DNA of 22,597 bases from a virus: positions 1-22,597 of the IMG/VR virus record IMGVR_UViG_3300035180_000242. The stretch is one strand, 5' to 3'. Numbering within the stretch: the first letter of the stretch is position 1; each line of letters begins with the position of its first letter. Position numbers and translations under genes: made by a program. The notes under the pieces were generated by a model, which saw nothing but the letters and a program-made list of their open reading frames with translations, made no database searches and was not told the DNA's origin. Positions 12,842 through 21,227 of the stretch are shown here, in pieces.

Positions 12842-14083
12842 CTATATTGGAAGCCTTGTAGCCAGCTCATTAGGCGTTATAAATCCTGCCGGCCTGTTCT
12901 TACTGTCTGCTGTAAACACGCTTTGATTAGTCACAGCACCCACCGGCAAGTTACTGCTAGCTGGGTTTCTGTTATACATATACCACCCACCACCCATAAG
13001 TGTTCCAATCCGCACCTTCAATCCTGTAGCTATAGATTCTAAATCAAGAATACTAGCTCCGTTATTAAATTGCAGTGGTATATTTAAATCTTCTGGGTGA
13101 GGAACCCATTGCCCTATGTTCCCCATATTGAAAGGAGCTACGATAGGTCCTAGTGCAGTTAATAATGCTAATTGTGTTAGTCCTAAATCTGGATACCAAG
13201 AGTTCTTTGGTGCTACGATGGCACATCCAGTGGATGGATTGCCTGCAGATATACAACTATGCCTATACCAGGTGGCGTTATATTCGTAAGATGATATGGC
13301 TCCACTTGATACATTCCTAAACGTTATAGTAAAATACTGTGTCCCGCTTGTAGTACCTGTATGAGATGATGGTGAGCATCCAGTTACTATTGAATTATTA
13401 CCAGCGTTATAATAACCAACTGTCGCCTCTGCAGCAATACTAGCAGCTGATGCTAGGGTAGAGCCTTCTGCATTAAGTGCGTATGCTCCAACTATCTCAT
13501 AGTAATAATCTGAATCCCAAGAAGTATCAGTTCCGGGATCAAACGAGCCACTCCATGAGCTAGGTGCTAGCATAGATAACACTGGGTCATTCATGTGTAT
13601 AAGCATAGCACGTGACCCTGTAGTAAGACCCGTGATAGTGTTGATTACTATGTCACCCGCAATTTCTGGAGGGCTTTTCCCGTAATTGTCTTTCTTATTA
13701 TTAAGCAGACTTTCGGCGTCATACCACCCATCCTTAGATGTATTGTCACCGCTTGCTATGTCGTCAGAGCCTCCCATATGACCTACGCCGCCAGTGCGAG
13801 GTGAGCCTCCATCAGTTGGATAATCTTTAACTGTGTCTTCCCCAGCTCCTTCCCCAATACCCCCACCGATATCACCAGATTTGTCAATAATACCGTTAGT
13901 AGAGCTTTGCCCAGTACTAGATACACCCTTAACATAGTCATTATAAGCTATTCCACGAGTTCCGGGAACTGGTGTTCCGGAGCCTTGTTCAACTTTTGTA
14001 GACAATTGACGTATGGCATCTAATAATTCATGATATTTACTAATACGCCTTATATCATCACCAAAACTAGACATTTTTTTCAT
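12842..14083 (-). CDS. Tail-associated protein, 413 aa, last gene of the virion operon
   Basis: A 413-residue virion protein of unrecognised family. Residues 1-35 are charged and helical (FGDDIRRISKYHELLDAIRQL). Residues 60-125 are a Gly/Ser/Asp-rich linker. From about 135 a folded, beta-rich domain begins, with Cys-containing segments and a C-terminal part ending FITPNELATRLPI. The architecture (anchor helix, flexible linker, globular end) suits a tail fibre or tip protein, but that is inference. GAGG lies 2 nt before ATG 14083 and 11 nt before ATG 14074, so either start is possible. It has its own 110-nt upstream region with a candidate promoter and palindrome. Confidence 0.7.
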   Translation of the reverse strand: MKKMSSFGDDIRRISKYHELLDAIRQLSTKVEQGSGTPVPGTRGIAYNDYVKGVSSTGQSSTNGIIDKSGDIGGGIGEGAGEDTVKDYPTDGGSPRTGGVGHMGGSDDIASGDNTSKDGWYDAESLLNNKKDNYGKSPPEIAGDIVINTITGLTTGSRAMLIHMNDPVLSMLAPSSWSGSFDPGTDTSWDSDYYYEIVGAYALNAEGSTLASAASIAAEATVGYYNAGNNSIVTGCSPSSHTGTTSGTQYFTITFRNVSSGAISSYEYNATWYRHSCISAGNPSTGCAIVAPKNSWYPDLGLTQLALLTALGPIVAPFNMGNIGQWVPHPEDLNIPLQFNNGASILDLESIATGLKVRIGTLMGGGWYMYNRNPASSNLPVGAVTNQSVFTADSKNRPAGFITPNELATRLPI

Positions 14084-14144
14084 TTCCTCAAAAAAACCAC
14101 CTCCGTAAACGCTCTAGGTTGAACGATCTGGGTGTGGGTGATGC

Positions 14145-14160
14145 GTTAGTGTACACTAAC
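14145..14160. promoter_or_regulatory. 16-bp perfect palindrome, candidate operator
   Basis: GTTAGTGTACACTAAC is a perfect inverted repeat in the gap before the 413-aa tail gene. Its 14-bp core TTAGTGTACACTAA differs by one base from TTAGTGTATACTAA over the -10 of the rightward promoter at 11271-11284. Both copies cover a -10 in the same register. Confidence 0.6.
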
Positions 14161-14177
14161 TTTATCTATTCGTATAA
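14148..14177 (-). promoter_or_regulatory. Candidate leftward promoter for the 413-aa tail gene
   Basis: On the minus strand, TTATAC (14177-14172), an 18-nt spacer and TACACT (14153-14148) resemble a weak sigma70 promoter. The -10 lies inside the 16-bp palindrome. It would allow this last gene to be transcribed separately from the rest of the virion operon. Confidence 0.4.
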
Positions 14178-14193
14178 CGCTTATATGTAAGCT

Positions 14194-16173
14194 TTAGCCG
14201 TATGACTGATAAACAGTGTTGTCATTAGGTATGTTAACATTGTAAGTTACTGATTTTGTTAATACTTTATTATCCGTTAGATTTGTTGGTATTGTAGGGC
14301 TATCAACAACAAAGCTTTCTGTGTAGTTAGTGCGTATATAGTTACCACCTATGCTTCCACCTGACTTAAATGTCCATACATTGCCGATATACCCATTCCA
14401 AGCAGATGCCCCAGATGCTGCCGGGTCTTCCCCTAGATGTGTATCTAGTACAGCTCCGAACACATTGTTGATAGCTCCTTCTGCCGGCACAGTTGGGATG
14501 GCCAAAGAAGTTTCTGATACAGTGGTTGTACCACGATATTGCATTAGTGATATATCCGTGTAGCTATCACCACTAGCACCACCACTACTATCGCTTATAC
14601 CCATAACATGAGTTATACTGTAAACCTTGCCTTTACCCCTAACCCACTTACCAGTTAACGATGCTGTATGCCTTAGCTCAATGCTGGGGAGCAATGGGAC
14701 TTGAAACACCATCTTATTACGTCTATGTGACTTAAGAATTTGTGTACGCGCTTTTTGCAGTGCGCACATATAAACGTCATTAAACTTATTTCTATCAGTA
14801 ACACCATCTATATGGAATGATGCGCCCATTGTATAGCTGTATGCCGTAGCTGATGTAAAATCATCGTAGGCATCAACGGCAGTGTACCCATATGATTGGT
14901 CCGACGGAATTTCTCCATACTTAGCGACAGACTCTGGGGATGTTACGGAAACAGTGTAGCTTTCTTTTATATTCTGATTGTATCGTTTATATGAGAACCA
15001 ATTAGCTCCCATAGCGTAACGCTTAGAGTTATCAGCTATAATTGTTGGCACTGATCTATATGTAGGATTACCACTACTATCAAGTACTGGCCTACCGTTA
15101 CTGTCTAGTATCTGCGCATTCTGTACACCAGTCTCTATCAGGCTCCATGCAAGCCATGTACCATCGCAGTGATAGAATCCAGATGCCAGCTGGTTAGTGA
15201 AATCAAATGAATCATTATCCACAAGCCATCCCGCAGACTGTGCCGCTGCTCTAATCATGTTCCTCGAAGGGCATGTAGGCATGTCTTGCAAGAATGGGCA
15301 CACAGTGTTAGCGTATGGATGCAACCATGAGGTGTAGCACTGCGCTTGGTGATGCCGTACATACCCGTACTCTAAAGTTATATTAACCTTATTTATTATC
15401 TGGCTAGAGCTGTCCATAATTAGTTGTGGTTCACGTCTATACACACTAGAAGAACCGAATGTGTAGTCTGGCGTTGTCTTAGCTGTCCAGCTTGTTATGC
15501 TATAATTGTTACTACTATCGAAATCAAGGCTAGCTGGTATCGTTGTCATACGCTGAGTTATTCTATCAGCAGCATTTAGATTAGTGCCTAGAACGCCTTC
15601 CGCATAGTATCCGATGTAAGGCTCAATAGATGCTAGATTCCCTAGCAGTACACGCCTATCTGCTGTGCAGTTAAGAGTTAGTTTCTCTTCAAATACGTTT
15701 AGCTCCGGAACATCTACTAAGCCCGTGAATAGCTTAGTAACAACGCCATCCTTCTTAACACTGATAGTAACAGGCTTTGCTTGATAGTCATATAATGTAT
15801 AAGTGTTTGGGTATAATATAATGCTAAACGATGCTGTAGTATTTGACCCTTCCGTCTTAGTTACTTTAATAGAGCCAGTTAACTCCCTTGCGGCGAGAGT
15901 CTTACCACCAACAGTGATTATAGGATCCCACCCATTCCTGTTATAGAATGAATCAGACGCTGGGGTTGTTATAACCTTACCTACCCTAATTAATGATGAG
16001 CCTGTGTAGTCATATGAAATTACTTTATAAACTCTAGCTATGTAATTTGAATACACAGCACCCATAACAATATCTTTACCGAAAGTAAGGATACTTTGGC
16101 TATCATATGTTATATCACTTACTGTGTAATCATTTAGTATTTCACTATTAAGTGTAGCATTGTTTAAAGGCAT
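14194..16173 (-). CDS. Tail tip / baseplate hub-like protein, 659 aa
   Basis: A 659-residue virion protein. The N-terminal 200 residues are beta-rich, with a segment ELTGSIKVTKTEGSNTTASF followed by LFTGLVDVPEL, reminiscent of the hub or distal-tail beta domains of siphophages that connect the tail tube to the tip. A middle region contains several Cys and Trp residues (CYTSWLHPYANTVCPF, CPSRN), and the C-terminal 130 residues are Gly/Ser/Thr-rich. No peptidase or lysozyme motif is visible. It follows two fibre-like proteins and the tape measure, as expected for a hub or tip component. The exact family is not certain. Ribosome site is weak (GAGA), but the ATG comes 1 nt after the upstream stop. 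Confidence 0.72.
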   Translation of the reverse strand: MPLNNATLNSEILNDYTVSDITYDSQSILTFGKDIVMGAVYSNYIARVYKVISYDYTGSSLIRVGKVITTPASDSFYNRNGWDPIITVGGKTLAARELTGSIKVTKTEGSNTTASFSIILYPNTYTLYDYQAKPVTISVKKDGVVTKLFTGLVDVPELNVFEEKLTLNCTADRRVLLGNLASIEPYIGYYAEGVLGTNLNAADRITQRMTTIPASLDFDSSNNYSITSWTAKTTPDYTFGSSSVYRREPQLIMDSSSQIINKVNITLEYGYVRHHQAQCYTSWLHPYANTVCPFLQDMPTCPSRNMIRAAAQSAGWLVDNDSFDFTNQLASGFYHCDGTWLAWSLIETGVQNAQILDSNGRPVLDSSGNPTYRSVPTIIADNSKRYAMGANWFSYKRYNQNIKESYTVSVTSPESVAKYGEIPSDQSYGYTAVDAYDDFTSATAYSYTMGASFHIDGVTDRNKFNDVYMCALQKARTQILKSHRRNKMVFQVPLLPSIELRHTASLTGKWVRGKGKVYSITHVMGISDSSGGASGDSYTDISLMQYRGTTTVSETSLAIPTVPAEGAINNVFGAVLDTHLGEDPAASGASAWNGYIGNVWTFKSGGSIGGNYIRTNYTESFVVDSPTIPTNLTDNKVLTKSVTYNVNIPNDNTVYQSYG

Positions 16174-16174
16174 C

Positions 16175-16990
16175 TTATCGTTCTCTGCGAGCTGTTATGG
16201 ACCCTGCCACCGTGCATGTTGATACCGCATAGCTTATTTGTGCTACTAAATACACCGTTGTTGTAGATGCAAGACTTAAGCGTTGACTAGGCACTGGCCC
16301 GCCAACAAGTAGCCCTGCAGCACCTGCCGGTGCGACTGTCTGTAATCCAGCTGCCGGCAGTGTAGCACTAGTAGTACTAATTCCTCCAGATGTATACAGT
16401 GTAGTAGTCGTTCCTGCCGCCTGAGCTTGAACAGAGCCAAATACATCCCAGTCACCTGCTGGCAATGATATTGATGTAACGTTAGTCAATGTGCCTGATG
16501 TTATAGCCACTGCCGATACAGTGCTTGTAACTACTTGTCCAACAACACCTACAGCAGCACTACTATTAGTTGTTACAGCCACTAATGAGGCTGAAGGCAG
16601 GCCTGTAGCATTAGTTAGTGTTAAGCTTGCGGGGGTTCCTAGTGTAAGGGTAGAGGCACTTAGGTTAACTACATCCCCAGTAGTACTCACCATATCTGCT
16701 TTTCTGTCTAAACTGTTAGCTGTAGCCCTTAGGTCTATAACAGCACCTGCTGTAAATGCTCGTGCTGTCGTTGATTCCTGAGCTCTTGTTATTGTGAATA
16801 CACTACCAGCAACTGCTGTAACCGTAACTATTTCTATAAAGCCGCTTTGTGATATTGTTATTCTGAACTCTTCACTTGCCGCTATTGTCGGAAATCCTGT
16901 AGCACTAGTAACTGTTAGTGACGTGCTAGAAGATAGAATATCTGTCAGCAGTGTCGTACTTACATTATTTGCATGATATCGTCTTGTCAT
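16175..16990 (-). CDS. Tail fibre / tip protein, 271 aa
   Basis: A 271-residue Ser/Thr/Ala/Val-rich structural protein. Residues 1-95 form a domain common to phage tail proteins: short beta strands with TSLTVTSATGFP, then EEFRITIS, and ITRAQESTTARAF leading to a LRATA boundary. The C-terminal half includes SISLPAGDWDVFGSV followed by a GGISTTS stretch, typical of trimeric fibre ends that bind receptors. The start overlaps the stop of the preceding gene (TAATG). It probably forms part of the tail tip with the 204-aa and 659-aa proteins. Assignment rests on recognisable domain patterns rather than a catalytic motif. Confidence 0.77.
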   Translation of the reverse strand: MTRRYHANNVSTTLLTDILSSSTSLTVTSATGFPTIAASEEFRITISQSGFIEIVTVTAVAGSVFTITRAQESTTARAFTAGAVIDLRATANSLDRKADMVSTTGDVVNLSASTLTLGTPASLTLTNATGLPSASLVAVTTNSSAAVGVVGQVVTSTVSAVAITSGTLTNVTSISLPAGDWDVFGSVQAQAAGTTTTLYTSGGISTTSATLPAAGLQTVAPAGAAGLLVGGPVPSQRLSLASTTTVYLVAQISYAVSTCTVAGSITARRER

Positions 16991-17604
16991 TATACACTCG
17001 ACTGTTTAACTGCGTTGATATTAATTCCGAGCTCTGGTGTAGCTGCACTTGATGAAACTGTTGTCAATGCATTTGTAACGCGAACATAGAACAATACGGC
17101 ATTAACTGGCTGACTTAAGATTATTGTGCCGAGTGTCAATGATGCTCCAGCAGTTGCACTGTCAAGCCCTATTGACGTCGACGCTAGTTTCATTTCATTA
17201 ACTGAGCTAGTAGTTGATACTAATGTCCAGACACATGTACCGTCTGTAGTGGTTCCACCTAATGTAGTTCCAAATGTAGGGGCTGATGCACCAGTAGTCC
17301 CCGCTGTAGTACATACATATCTATACCCGTTTGGTGTTGCTGGGCGTATTGATGCGTTTAAAGCATATGCTGTTGATGCTACCCATGACGGTAGTATATA
17401 CGTTGGTGTTATTACTATTGGGTCAACACCTGGATTTGATGATGCTCTGAGTTGTTGCCCTGTATCTGTACATCCAAGATAGAAGTAGTAGTCATGATAT
17501 CCGTCTGACAAATCACTTTGTGCTGATATTGTAAGGTCTGTAGTCGCAACGGACGTAAGTCCTGCGTCTGAATATAAATTAAATGTTAAGCTTCCTAATG
17601 CCAT
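16990..17604 (-). CDS. Tail protein with carbohydrate-binding-like repeat domain, 204 aa
   Basis: A 204-residue virion protein immediately after the tape measure. The middle, about residues 74-128, has the pattern W.A.TAYALNASIRP, NGYRYVCTTAGTTGASAPTF, and TTTDGTCVWTLV. This small module recurs in phage tail and fibre proteins and resembles carbohydrate-binding modules. The flanking parts are beta-rich and contain no enzyme motif. GGAGG lies 7 nt before ATG 17604. A role in the tail tip or host-surface contact is likely but inferred. Confidence 0.72.
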   Translation of the reverse strand: MALGSLTFNLYSDAGLTSVATTDLTISAQSDLSDGYHDYYFYLGCTDTGQQLRASSNPGVDPIVITPTYILPSWVASTAYALNASIRPATPNGYRYVCTTAGTTGASAPTFGTTLGGTTTDGTCVWTLVSTTSSVNEMKLASTSIGLDSATAGASLTLGTIILSQPVNAVLFYVRVTNALTTVSSSAATPELGININAVKQSSV

Positions 17605-17607
17605 TTC

Positions 17608-19017
17608 TTAGCCTCCACTAGCCATAGTTGATGACGCTTCTTTTTGTGCAATGTTTTGTACAACATCACCTACGATTTTCATAGCTCCACTAGAACTCGC
17701 GAACACCCTCATCATCCCGCCTTCGTCAACTGTTATCTTTAGCTCATTAGAACCACGCGCTCCAGCAGCATCTGTTATCTGTTTCTGTAATAACTCATAT
17801 GCCCTAATCATACCAGCGTTAGAGTCACCATTTTGCAGGCCGTCATAACTATGTGCTATAGATTTTAGGGATGCCAAGTCTGATTGTATCTGCACACCGT
17901 TTAGTGTCGCCCCCTCAGCCATCAATGATTTTATTTCATTAGCTATTTCAGTGAAGTTTTTGTCTGTTATCTCTTTCTGAGGGGTTAGTATACTATTAAG
18001 ATATTCCTGTCCAGATTGACCGCCAATACCTAATGTCTTATTTAAGACCTCGCCATTACCCATCTCTCTTAGAGCTGCAGCAGCTACGCTTGCAGCGCCA
18101 CCAGTTTCGTCGAGGTTGCTGCTCAATGATTGCATAGCAACACCTAGTTTACCCATCCATCCTGCTACATCAGGCATATCACCTAAAGAGTGCTGGCTAT
18201 TGAATACTGATGTAGATGCATCTGGTAGATCTTTACCAACCTCCCCGCCAATACGCATACTAGAAACTTGAGCTAGATGATCTTTGTTGTAGCCGTAGTC
18301 GCCATCTAAAACATCTAATGCCGTATTTGCTGTGTCTACTAGAGGAGCACCATAGTTAAGGAAAAGCCGTCTCTTGAAGTTTTCGTATTTAGTGGTTAGC
18401 TCATCAACACGTTTATCAACAGCATCGAATCCTGACGTATCTACAGGGCCACCTAACTTGTTAAGGTCTTCCCTAAATCCTTTCATACCTTGTCTGGCAA
18501 GGGATATTGTATCTTGGAAATTCTTACCAAATAACTTAGTACCTATATTAACTCTTGAATACTCATCTAAATTCTTCATACTATCATATATCAATGATAG
18601 GGCCTCGCTGGTATCCATGAGTTTTAGTTTTGCTTGATCTAAGCCGAGCTGGGAGAATAGAGGAGATTTGCTAGTATCGGACAAACTAATACGTAGCTTT
18701 TTAATAGTAGCCTCTAAGCTTCCCATCTCTACGTCCGAGCGTTTTGCCGCGAATTCTAGGTATTGGAAATTCTTTGAGGATATGCCGAGACGTTCAGCGG
18801 ATGCTGTTAGCTTGTCTATGCTATCGTACCCATCTTTAAATGTACTAAGTGTTTCTTTGCCTATAGCCACGCCAGCTAGAATACCTCCGGCTTTACTAAA
18901 TGACTCGGAAACTTTATTACCAAATGATCGTGCCGCTGATACAGCATCATCGAGTCTGGCTTTGAACTGTGCATTATCTGCAACAATACGTGTTAGTAAT
19001 ACATTCTCTTGTGTCAT
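17608..19017 (-). CDS. Tape measure protein, 469 aa
   Basis: A 469-residue tape measure protein, which sets tail length and is ejected during DNA delivery. The N-terminal part matches short phage tape measures: a helical start with DNAQFKARLDDAVSAARSFG, a hydrophobic segment AGGILAGVAIGK at about 43-54, then SAERLGISSKNFQYLEFAAK and a long helical region. At roughly 1.5 angstroms per residue it predicts a tail of about 70 nm, short for a siphovirus. The start overlaps the GT chaperone stop by ATGA, the usual gene order (chaperones, then tape measure). No lysozyme or peptidase motif is visible. Confidence 0.88.
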   Translation of the reverse strand: MTQENVLLTRIVADNAQFKARLDDAVSAARSFGNKVSESFSKAGGILAGVAIGKETLSTFKDGYDSIDKLTASAERLGISSKNFQYLEFAAKRSDVEMGSLEATIKKLRISLSDTSKSPLFSQLGLDQAKLKLMDTSEALSLIYDSMKNLDEYSRVNIGTKLFGKNFQDTISLARQGMKGFREDLNKLGGPVDTSGFDAVDKRVDELTTKYENFKRRLFLNYGAPLVDTANTALDVLDGDYGYNKDHLAQVSSMRIGGEVGKDLPDASTSVFNSQHSLGDMPDVAGWMGKLGVAMQSLSSNLDETGGAASVAAAALREMGNGEVLNKTLGIGGQSGQEYLNSILTPQKEITDKNFTEIANEIKSLMAEGATLNGVQIQSDLASLKSIAHSYDGLQNGDSNAGMIRAYELLQKQITDAAGARGSNELKITVDEGGMMRVFASSSGAMKIVGDVVQNIAQKEASSTMASGG

Positions 19018-19591
19018 TTTTTACCCGGTCTTATTGTGTTTAAGAATGCTCGCATTTTATCAGCGTGGTAATCATCACTCTTTTCTGATTCGACTATATC
19101 ATTAATTCTGTTTGCTTCTTCTGGGTCTTGTATCTTAAAGTATGCTACCCATTCCATGAGCTCGCTAGCGTCCATCTTATCCCCAATCTCCGCAACTGTC
19201 ATACCAAGCTCTTTTGCTAAAGAGAATACAAATTTACGGAGTGGACGCTTTACTAGTTTTTTGCTAAATTCTCTACATCATTTGACTTCTGTTTATTTAG
19301 ATCTAATATCTCATTCACTAAATGAAATAGATTCTTAGAACTCTTTTGCTTCAGTAGGTCTAAATCATCTATGGTAAATAGCTTATTATTATTATCATCT
19401 ACACAAGCAGATAGTATTAAGTGCAAAGCCATCTCTATTTCTTTAGGCTCTGTAGCTAGGAATGCATCATATTCTAATTGTTCATGAACAGAAAGGGCAC
19501 GGATTTTAACATCCCCACCCCATTCAGGCATAGCAACGAGCTTTTCCTTAAGGTCGTTACTAGCAAATATTTGATGTTTATTAATTGACAT
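19014..19591 (-). CDS. Tail assembly chaperone GT, made by -1 ribosomal frameshift
   Basis: A predicted 192-residue fusion: the 112 residues of the G-type chaperone followed by 80 residues read in the -1 frame. The shift site A-AAA-AAC lies directly before the TAG stop. After the slip the protein continues LVKRPLRKFVFSLAKELG, MTVAEIGDKMDASELMEWVA and ends TIRPGKK. This is the usual T-type pattern with an ELG.TV.E core followed by an EW.AY helix. Known G/GT pairs bind the tape measure and recruit tail tube subunits. A separate start for the T part at 19202 is unlikely, since the conserved part begins upstream of it. Transcription continues directly into the tape measure. Confidence 0.88.
19253..19591 (-). 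CDS. Tail assembly chaperone G, 112 aa
   Basis: The unshifted chaperone product, 112 residues. It contains VAMPEWGGDVKIRALSVHEQ, the PEWGG.V.VR.L pattern typical of phage tail assembly chaperones, then a helical acidic region and ends LAKN. It sits between the major tail protein and the tape measure, as G does in lambda. The ribosome site is weak (GGAA about 12 nt upstream). In related phages most ribosomes stop here and a minority shift to make GT. Confidence 0.87.
   Translation of the reverse strand: MSINKHQIFASNDLKEKLVAMPEWGGDVKIRALSVHEQLEYDAFLATEPKEIEMALHLILSACVDDNNNKLFTIDDLDLLKQKSSKNLFHLVNEILDLNKQKSNDVENLAKN
19256..19262 (-). other. -1 frameshift slippery heptamer A-AAA-AAC
   Basis: On the minus strand the zero-frame codons GCA AAA AAC TAG contain the canonical X-XXY-YYZ heptamer AAAAAAC immediately before the stop. 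The stop itself may promote pausing. I see no strong downstream hairpin. Confidence 0.9.
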
Positions 19592-19637
19592 TTATATGTG
19601 TTTCCATATTTTGTTTCGTACAATATACCACACCTTG

Positions 19638-19654
19638 GGAGTTAAATCAACTCC
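19638..19654 (-). other. Stem-loop at the end of the major tail gene
   Basis: GGAGTT and AACTCC form a perfect 6-bp stem with a 5-nt loop. The hairpin includes the major tail protein stop codon and is not followed by a T-run, so it is not a strong terminator. It could protect the abundant tail-tube mRNA or cause partial read-through into the chaperone gene. Confidence 0.4.
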
Positions 19655-20078
19655 ACACAGGTTCTCCCGTGACGCGTAGTGTCGTAGTACCAACAGCAAC
19701 TCCATTGGCCTCTACAGAAACTTCCATCGACAATACATACACTGTTGCAGTCCACACGTTCTTAGTGACTGATGGGTTTGTAGCTGGGAGGGTTATAATA
19801 AACTGTTGTGCTGTCTGTCCATCCATAGCATTGTACAAAGCAATCTGTCCTGCATCATCTAAATTCCAGTTATGGTTTAATGTTACAGAACCGAAGTCTT
19901 GTAGTCCCATTCTGAATTCACGAGCAGTACTTGCTAAAGTGGTTACGTCTATTTCAGCCGCTTTACCTGAGCCTATGCCTGAGACTGATTTAACGCCACT
20001 AATAGTTATGGGACTAGACCCACCAACTGTGTCTGTTGAAAATGTTGTACCTTGAGATAAAATAGCTGGAGCTGCCAT
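19647..20078 (-). CDS. Major tail (tail tube) protein
   Basis: A 143-residue beta-rich protein that should stack in rings to form the tail tube. The stretches ISGVKSVSGIGSGKAAEIDV, TTLASTAREFRMGLQDFGSV and TLNHNW are typical of siphophage tail tube proteins: a conserved ID.T.L.S...E...GL.D.G loop, then a strand pair. Its length is usual for the short tube family without an extra C-terminal Ig domain. AAGGA lies upstream of ATG 20078, and the gene is followed by a 6-bp hairpin. Position between tail terminator and assembly chaperone supports the call. Confidence 0.88.
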   Translation of the reverse strand: MAAPAILSQGTTFSTDTVGGSSPITISGVKSVSGIGSGKAAEIDVTTLASTAREFRMGLQDFGSVTLNHNWNLDDAGQIALYNAMDGQTAQQFIITLPATNPSVTKNVWTATVYVLSMEVSVEANGVAVGTTTLRVTGEPVWS

Positions 20079-20115
20079 TTTTGTTTCCTTTAATTAATGT
20101 TACGTGGTTAGTGAT

Positions 20116-20511
20116 TTATGCTACGCAAAGGTAGTTTACTTCTACATAGCAATGACACCAAGATTCTATTCGTTGTATAGGTGAGATGCTAATATTTTGA
20201 ACGTGTACAACAGTGCTACTGGATACTAAGCTTTGACGTTTAAAGCCATCTCTTATTATATCTGCAAGTAGTAATATTGGGGCTGTTCCTTTCTTTAACT
20301 GCGTGTATATATCTATTTGATACAAACCTTGATGCATATCTTCATTATTTAATGTAAGCAGTGTAGAACGTGCTGGCAGTAGTGTTGGTCTTATGTAAGA
20401 CGTTCCTTGCGCCGGCTCATTCTGAATATTTTGATAAAAGATTGCTGGTAGTCCAGATAGTGATGCAAGCTTAGCGTTTAATGCATTCTGGATGTTGTTA
20501 AATACACTCAT
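20116..20511 (-). CDS. Tail terminator protein (DUF4128-like)
   Basis: A 131-residue protein matching the DUF4128/tail-terminator pattern: a helical start (FNNIQNALNAKLASL), then PAIFYQNIQNEPAQG, SYIRPTLLPARS, and GLYQIDIYTQLKKGTAPI followed by a helix LLADIIRDGF. The terminator caps the growing tail tube and joins it to the head. It overlaps the gp10-like gene by ATGA and precedes the major tail gene, the standard order. No unusual feature is visible apart from the Cys-rich end (WCHCYVEVNYLC). Confidence 0.82.
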   Translation of the reverse strand: MSVFNNIQNALNAKLASLSGLPAIFYQNIQNEPAQGTSYIRPTLLPARSTLLTLNNEDMHQGLYQIDIYTQLKKGTAPILLLADIIRDGFKRQSLVSSSTVVHVQNISISPIQRIESWCHCYVEVNYLCVA

Positions 20512-20873
20512 ACTTTATGCTTCCGTTTAACTTCATCTAATATCGAACCAAACTCTTTGACGCTTATGCGCATCATGCCAGATGGTGCTTGTGTGCTATA
20601 GCCTGTTTCAACTCTGTAAGCGTAAGGCTGTAAATTCTCTATAACTATTTCACCTGTATTATCGGTGATTGTCCAACTAGCTTTTAATGTTCCCGGCGTG
20701 TAGCCTGCATGAGCTGGCCAGTTCCATAATGATGGGTCACCGACTGGTGTACGATCTACTATGTTGTTATACAGTATTTTGCTAGCTTCACGTATTATTT
20801 TCATATCTTCTTTAACTACTATGGCACACTGCCCAGTAAACTTCTTTTCCCAATCAGCTACATTAACACTCAT
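20508..20873 (-). CDS. HK97 gp10-like neck / tail completion protein
   Basis: A 121-residue protein with the characteristic TPVGDPSLWNWPAHAGYTPG stretch followed by TLKASW, known from HK97 gp10-like proteins of the head-tail interface. N-terminal residues form a long helix (IVVKEDMKIIREASKILYNN), and the C-terminal segment YAYRVETGYSTQAPSGMMRI completes the family pattern. It sits between head closure and tail terminator genes and overlaps both (TAATG and ATGA), consistent with neck assembly. Confidence 0.85.
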   Translation of the reverse strand: MSVNVADWEKKFTGQCAIVVKEDMKIIREASKILYNNIVDRTPVGDPSLWNWPAHAGYTPGTLKASWTITDNTGEIVIENLQPYAYRVETGYSTQAPSGMMRISVKEFGSILDEVKRKHKV

Positions 20874-21226
20874 TATTGCCTCAACTGTACTTTATACATT
20901 ACATTAACACCCTGGTCAGAAACTGTTTGAACATTAACAGCTGTGAGCACTTTAGAGCCTACAGTGAATATGTCATTAACAAGTGGTGCTGTAGTTGACG
21001 AGAATATCAAGAGCGTATCTGATTGTTTAATAATAGCGTTATCAACCTGTGATGCGTTGTAAGCAGATGGGTAGCCATAGCCACTGTATGTTGTGTCTGT
21101 ACCTTCAGTAACTGTACCTGTAGCTGAATCAAACGAAGCCACTACGTCACGTACCACTGTTATACTTTGCCCAAACTTCGTTAGCATGCTTAAGGCTGCT
21201 GCTGACATGTCCGATGCGAAACTCAT
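20873..21226 (-). CDS. Head closure / stopper-like protein
   Basis: A 117-residue beta-rich protein of the head-completion type: LTKFGQSITVVRDV, SFDSATGTVTEGTDTTY, AIIKQSDTLLIF, and VNDIFTVGSKVLTAVNVQ, a pattern shared with small siphophage proteins between adaptor and neck genes. It is expected to seal the portal channel. I start it at ATG 21226. An in-frame GTG at 21235 lies inside the adaptor gene and only 1 nt after its AGGA. ATG 21226 follows the adaptor stop by one base. Confidence 0.77.
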   Translation of the reverse strand: MSFASDMSAAALSMLTKFGQSITVVRDVVASFDSATGTVTEGTDTTYSGYGYPSAYNASQVDNAIIKQSDTLLIFSSTTAPLVNDIFTVGSKVLTAVNVQTVSDQGVNVMYKVQLRQ

Positions 21227-21227
21227 A

